From: Sediminitomix flava | Lineage (GTDB): Bacteria; Bacteroidota; Bacteroidia; Cytophagales; Flammeovirgaceae | Assembly (NCBI RefSeq): GCF_003149185.1 | Contig: NZ_QGDO01000001.1 | Location: 682,001-746,000, forward strand | Direction: 5' to 3' | Length of the DNA: 64,000 nt | Shown: positions 60,839-64,000 of the stretch, piece by piece | Layout: each line of letters begins with the position of its first letter | Position numbering within the stretch: position 1 is the stretch's first letter | Notes under the pieces: model-generated | Told to the model about the DNA's origin: nothing | The model's input: the letters and a program-made list of their open reading frames with translations, nothing else | Databases searched by the model: none | Made by a program: the position numbers and the translations under genes

Positions 60839-61870
60839 ATGAAGTTTTTTAAATTACTATTAATCTATTTTCTCTTTTTTATCTCTTATGCTAACCTCCA
60901 AGCTCAAGACGATAGCGAGATCGTAAAAGATTCTACGGAACTAAAACAAGAAAAAATTCTTCAAGAATTAGATTCGGTAAAAACATTATTGGATGAGATC
61001 AAAGAACTAAAATCAGACTCTTCTTCACTTAAGGATGCCTATAAAAGTGAATACATTCGATTTTCGATAGGTACAAACTTTGACTTTGAGAATAAACTGA
61101 AAGCTGATCAACTCTATGCTGATGTTGAAGGAGAATTCTTTATCACAAGAGGAAAATCTACGGATACTACTGACATGGCAAAAATTAAAAAGATATTCTA
61201 TTCAGCAAAAAAGCATCCTTTTAAAGTCAACTTTAGAGTATTTCAATCAAAAACATTTTCAGAAAATGATAGCTCTAATGCTATATTAAAAGTAGGTGAA
61301 GATGAAGGATACAATACTTTTCAATCCCGAAAATTTTCACGAGATATCATTGGGCTTGATATGACCTTTAAAAAGGATTTTGGCAAGGGCTTTCAAGTTG
61401 TTTTTCCAGTTTCGGTAGAACACCACTCTATTGTAGATGAACTGACAGTAGAGTATACCGAAGGGGTAGTCCCTGATGGTTATCCAGATAGCCAAAACAC
61501 TAAATATGATTTAAATTTCATACGTGCTGGTTTAGGTCTAGAATTCCAAAAATCAATCGCCAATAGGGTCCTACTTAGAGGTAGTTTTGATTCTGGTTTA
61601 GCTCTTGCATCAAAGTATCGTATTTTCCAAGATACAGATGAATCATCCACTAAAACCTATGCAAATTTTAAAGTAGAATTTCATGAAACTAAAATTGGTC
61701 TAAAATTCGGCTTTAACTATATGCAATACTTTAACTTTAGTAAAAATGAAAATGGTAATAGTCTGATACTAGGTGAAAATCTTATATTCTCTGAACGACC
61801 TATTTATAGCTTATATGCTACAAAAGTTTTCGCTTTACAACAGGTATTTAATTTTATTGGACTAGAATAA
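60839..61870 (+). CDS. Exported protein of unknown function, barrel-like
   Basis: A 343-residue protein taking ATG 60839 as start (an upstream TTG adds six residues). A signal peptide (LLLIYFLFFISYANLQAQ) is followed by a short coiled coil (about 29-60, LKQEKILQELDSVKTLLDEI) and then beta-rich sequence with porin-like alternation (FQVVFPVSVEHHSIVDELTV, RVLLRGSFDSGLALASKYR). The protein ends FNFIGLE, not in an aromatic residue. I do not recognise a family. Coiled coil plus barrel suggests an outer-membrane porin-type protein. Confidence 0.65.
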   Translation: MKFFKLLLIYFLFFISYANLQAQDDSEIVKDSTELKQEKILQELDSVKTLLDEIKELKSDSSSLKDAYKSEYIRFSIGTNFDFENKLKADQLYADVEGEFFITRGKSTDTTDMAKIKKIFYSAKKHPFKVNFRVFQSKTFSENDSSNAILKVGEDEGYNTFQSRKFSRDIIGLDMTFKKDFGKGFQVVFPVSVEHHSIVDELTVEYTEGVVPDGYPDSQNTKYDLNFIRAGLGLEFQKSIANRVLLRGSFDSGLALASKYRIFQDTDESSTKTYANFKVEFHETKIGLKFGFNYMQYFNFSKNENGNSLILGENLIFSERPIYSLYATKVFALQQVFNFIGLE

Positions 61871-61891
61871 TAAATTAAAGTGTCAAATGAT

Positions 61892-61925
61892 AGCCTTACT
61901 TCTAAAGAAGTAAGGCTTTTTTATA
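61892..61925 (+). terminator. Terminator after the barrel-like gene
   Basis: AGCCTTACTTCT (61892-61903) pairs perfectly with AGAAGTAAGGCT (61906-61917) and is followed by a T run. Confidence 0.88.
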
Positions 61926-62017
61926 TACCTGAAATAAACAACTACAGATGTAATTCCTCATAATCCCCACACCCTTTCTTAATATTATCAAATATTCATT
62001 TCTTTGTAAAAAAGAAA

Positions 62018-62617
62018 ATGATGAAAATACAACACTTCGCCCTTTTGGGTATTACATTCTTGACATTGATGTCTTTCTCATTCCTTCAGTATACAGAAGA
62101 GGATGAGCCTAACTATTACTCTAGTGACTATATCATTACCTATGGCCAAGCTGGGCCTTTTACTTTGAATAGTGCTTTCCCTGGGAAAGAAGGAGAATAC
62201 ATGGGCTATCAACTTGTTCAGAGAAAACAAATCCGCTATGCTGAAGATGGAGCTGATACGCTCACAACTTTCCATGCACAGAAAGATGGAATTACGCATA
62301 TTATTATCCACCCAAAATATAATAATGACGCTCTTATTGGAGGCTTAGAAGTGGTTAGCGCTTTGTATGAGACTAAACATGGCGTTGGTGTAGGCAGCTC
62401 TTTGTATGATTTCTATGCTATTTATCCAGATGCAAAAGGCTATTATACTTTTGTAAGTGATATGTATTGGGTAGAATATCCAGTGATGGAAGGCATCCAA
62501 TTTCTTATAGATGCAAAAGCCTGTAAGACAGAACCTGACGCTTTTAGTGATTTAACAGTTATAGAAAAATCGAATCTAAACTTAAAAAGTAGAATTACAG
62601 GTATTCGTATTTTCTAA
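62018..62617 (+). CDS. Exported protein of unknown function
   Basis: A 199-residue protein with a signal peptide (MKIQHFALLGITFLTLMSFS) and a tandem ATG start. The mature part is rich in Tyr and Gly (YYSSDYIITYGQAGPFTLNS, HGVGVGSSLYDFYAIYPDAK) with no domain I recognise. It converges on the 62.7 kb gene across a shared terminator. A surface or periplasmic location is inferred only from the signal. Confidence 0.65.
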   Translation: MMKIQHFALLGITFLTLMSFSFLQYTEEDEPNYYSSDYIITYGQAGPFTLNSAFPGKEGEYMGYQLVQRKQIRYAEDGADTLTTFHAQKDGITHIIIHPKYNNDALIGGLEVVSALYETKHGVGVGSSLYDFYAIYPDAKGYYTFVSDMYWVEYPVMEGIQFLIDAKACKTEPDAFSDLTVIEKSNLNLKSRITGIRIF

Positions 62618-62635
62618 GTTTTTCATTTAACTAAA

Positions 62636-62673
62636 AAATCCCATTGATCACGTTTGTGCAATCAATGGGATTT
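62636..62673. terminator. Bidirectional terminator
   Basis: AAATCCCATTGAT (62636-62648) pairs perfectly over 13 bp with ATCAATGGGATTT (62661-62673), between converging genes. The same stem occurs at 63409-63446. Confidence 0.88.
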
Positions 62674-62701
62674 ATGTTACTTATTATTCTTCAAGAGCAT
62701 A

Positions 62702-63295
62702 TTAAATTTTTTCCAATAGTTCTTTAGGTAAAATCTTACTGAGTAATGGTTTTTGTTTCTCTTCTAGAACTAAAAACTTCCAATCAGCTACTCCATCCGA
62801 TGAAATGGCATACACCTTTTTTATAGATTTTAGTTCAAAAAAATCAGTCTCTTCATTATAAACTACATTCCCTTTCCCAAAACTTTGATCTAAAGAGCTT
62901 TGAAGTATTTTGATTCTTAATCTTTTATCTTTCTTCGATTCTTTCTCTTCGACTAAAAACCGCATTAAGATCTCATTTGAATAAGTCAGAAAGGAATAAT
63001 ATTTTTCATCAATTTTCTGAGCATCTTCAATTTGAATTATCTTAGGATTTTTGAGCTCATACTCCAAAGTAGGGTTATTAAATGTTTGTTCCATAACCAT
63101 AAGAAGTGTCTTTTTAGGAATGTACTCAAAAAACTCAGGTGTCAGATACTCCATAGATTTCTCAAAGTCTTTACTAATAATAGCACTTAGATAATCATTA
63201 AAATCATCTTCGATTTCTTCTTTATAGCTCTGAGCAAAAGAGAACGTATTCACGAAAAATAAAGCTAAAAATATAAGTCCAGTCTTAAGATTCAT
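62702..63295 (-). CDS. Exported protein of unknown function
   Basis: A 197-residue protein with a signal peptide (cleaved after FSFAQS). The mature part is acidic and helical (EEIEDDFNDYLSAIISKDFE) followed by beta strands (KSIKKVYAISSDGVADWKFL). It resembles the many small Bacteroidota proteins of about 200 residues with no assigned function. It lies between two identical terminators. Confidence 0.68.
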   Translation of the reverse strand: MNLKTGLIFLALFFVNTFSFAQSYKEEIEDDFNDYLSAIISKDFEKSMEYLTPEFFEYIPKKTLLMVMEQTFNNPTLEYELKNPKIIQIEDAQKIDEKYYSFLTYSNEILMRFLVEEKESKKDKRLRIKILQSSLDQSFGKGNVVYNEETDFFELKSIKKVYAISSDGVADWKFLVLEEKQKPLLSKILPKELLEKI

Positions 63296-63408
63296 TCTTT
63301 AATATTTTACTTTTTAAAAAGTTAGAATCACGAAATAACAATTTTGCTCAAACACTTACAAAGGATTATTACCTTTCAAGCTAAAAAGGACACAAGCTCT
63401 CAAATAAC

Positions 63409-63446
63409 AAATCCCATTGATCGCCTTTATGCAATCAATGGGATTT
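63409..63446 (-). terminator. Terminator of the DUF1214 gene
   Basis: AAATCCCATTGAT (63409-63421) pairs with ATCAATGGGATTT (63434-63446), the same 13-bp stem as at 62636-62673 with a different loop. Confidence 0.85.
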
Positions 63447-63488
63447 TTGTTGTTTAAGAATTCTATCTAGAATTAGATTTTTTGGTAC

Positions 63489-63999
63489 TTATTTTTTCTG
63501 CAAATCATTTAATTTCCATGTTTTATCATAGAATGATTTCTCAGGACCATAAAGTCTAAATAATAAGAAATAATCATGACCTTCTAGTGTTGGTGCCCAG
63601 TTTACTTCTTTTCCTTTTGGTGCTTTTGGCCCAAAATAGATCGTTGTAGAACCATCTTCATTTATTTCTAAACCTTGGTCCATAGAAGTAACACCTGCTT
63701 TTGGAGTATGCTTTACAAAAGCTCCTGTTTTAAGATCATAGACCAATACAGACCAAAACAACTTTGCAGGAACATTTGGTGGAAGCGTCAACGTATATTC
63801 CTCCCCTCCTTTCAAGAAATCTCCATCAGCATCCATTCCACTTGACAAGTATTGCGTTTGTGTTCCCAATGTCACAACATTACTAAAAGCTGAATAATAC
63901 GTTGCTGCTCTGTAGGTATAATCCAACAGATAAGGATATTTCCAAGTTGCTTTTGTATCTCTATGAGCGTCTACATCCATCAAAAAAGCCCATGTTCGA
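63489..63999 (-). CDS. DUF1214/DUF1254 domain protein, C-terminal part
   Basis: The frame is open to the window edge, so only the C-terminal 169 residues are present. They match the DUF1214 pattern in proteins that also carry DUF1254: YSAFSNVVTLGTQTQYLSSG, LTLPPNVPAKLFWSVLVYDL and YDKTWKLNDLQKK. The exact function is unknown; these are exported proteins in many bacteria. Codons before the first Met continue without a stop, confirming truncation by the window rather than a true start. Confidence 0.85.
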   Translation of the reverse strand, partial: RTWAFLMDVDAHRDTKATWKYPYLLDYTYRAATYYSAFSNVVTLGTQTQYLSSGMDADGDFLKGGEEYTLTLPPNVPAKLFWSVLVYDLKTGAFVKHTPKAGVTSMDQGLEINEDGSTTIYFGPKAPKGKEVNWAPTLEGHDYFLLFRLYGPEKSFYDKTWKLNDLQKK

Positions 64000-64000
64000 T

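Noticed and set aside
1-64000. tRNA or rRNA genes in intergenic gaps.
   Set aside because: I looked through the gaps for cloverleaf-like and rRNA-like sequence and found none; this was by eye, so a diverged RNA could be missed.

Overview
The window is AT-rich DNA from a member of the Bacteroidota, most likely a marine Cytophagales/Flammeovirgaceae-type bacterium. The evidence is a SusC/SusD pair with a hybrid two-component sensor, several other TonB-dependent receptors, LytTR response regulators paired with LytS-like kinases, two proteins with type IX secretion (T9SS) C-terminal sorting domains, an IcmF fused acyl-CoA mutase, and a TTTG/TAnnTTTG promoter of the Bacteroidota type. I saw no rRNA, tRNA, CRISPR array or complete insertion sequence.

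Layout. 1-601 is the end of a LruC/DUF4842 surface protein. 0.9-16.4 kb is a polysaccharide utilisation locus: SusD, SusC, a 1390-residue hybrid sensor/regulator, a serine-type sulfatase, an AraC regulator and a GH3 glycosidase lipoprotein. 16.7-17.9 kb is an isolated holin/amidase pair. 18.1-20.2 kb is a tandem triplication of small outer-membrane barrels. After a small membrane protein come icmF (21.0-24.3 kb), DoxX and a nitroreductase (25.1-26.3 kb), and a TonB receptor/beta-helix lipoprotein/lipoprotein cluster (26.7-31.7 kb). 32.3-41.8 kb is an accessory-looking stretch of poorly known proteins separated by REP-like palindromes; it includes a 1236-residue T9SS protein. 42.0-45.2 kb encodes a secreted metallophosphoesterase with a nearly identical duplicated module. 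45.2-45.9 kb is a nest of repeats, followed by a solo IS30-type HTH protein, two tandem membrane histidine kinases and a DUF2892 protein. 50.2-58.1 kb holds two outer-membrane protein/LytS-like kinase/LytTR regulator cassettes and a methyltransferase. 58.5-64.0 kb holds a SnoaL lipoprotein, a DUF1349 protein, a LuxR regulator, three unknown exported proteins and the end of a DUF1214 protein.

How the genes fit together. The SusCD pair would bind and import oligosaccharides released by the sulfatase and the glycosidase. The hybrid sensor would read the ligand in the periplasm and act on two direct repeats in the gap just upstream of susC. The 50-58 kb region appears devoted to surface sensing, with an outer-membrane protein and its own kinase and regulator in each cassette.

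Most noteworthy is the non-coding DNA. A family of about 150-bp units, each built from up to three hairpins, recurs at about 24.55 (inverted), 24.75, 45.24, 50.04 (partial) and 58.29 kb, with stems kept paired although their sequence differs. A separate 310-bp element at 45.41-45.72 kb has 68-bp imperfect terminal inverted repeats. A REP-like palindrome pair lies on either side of the 33-38.8 kb genes. All functional statements are inferred from motifs read by eye; no database search was run.
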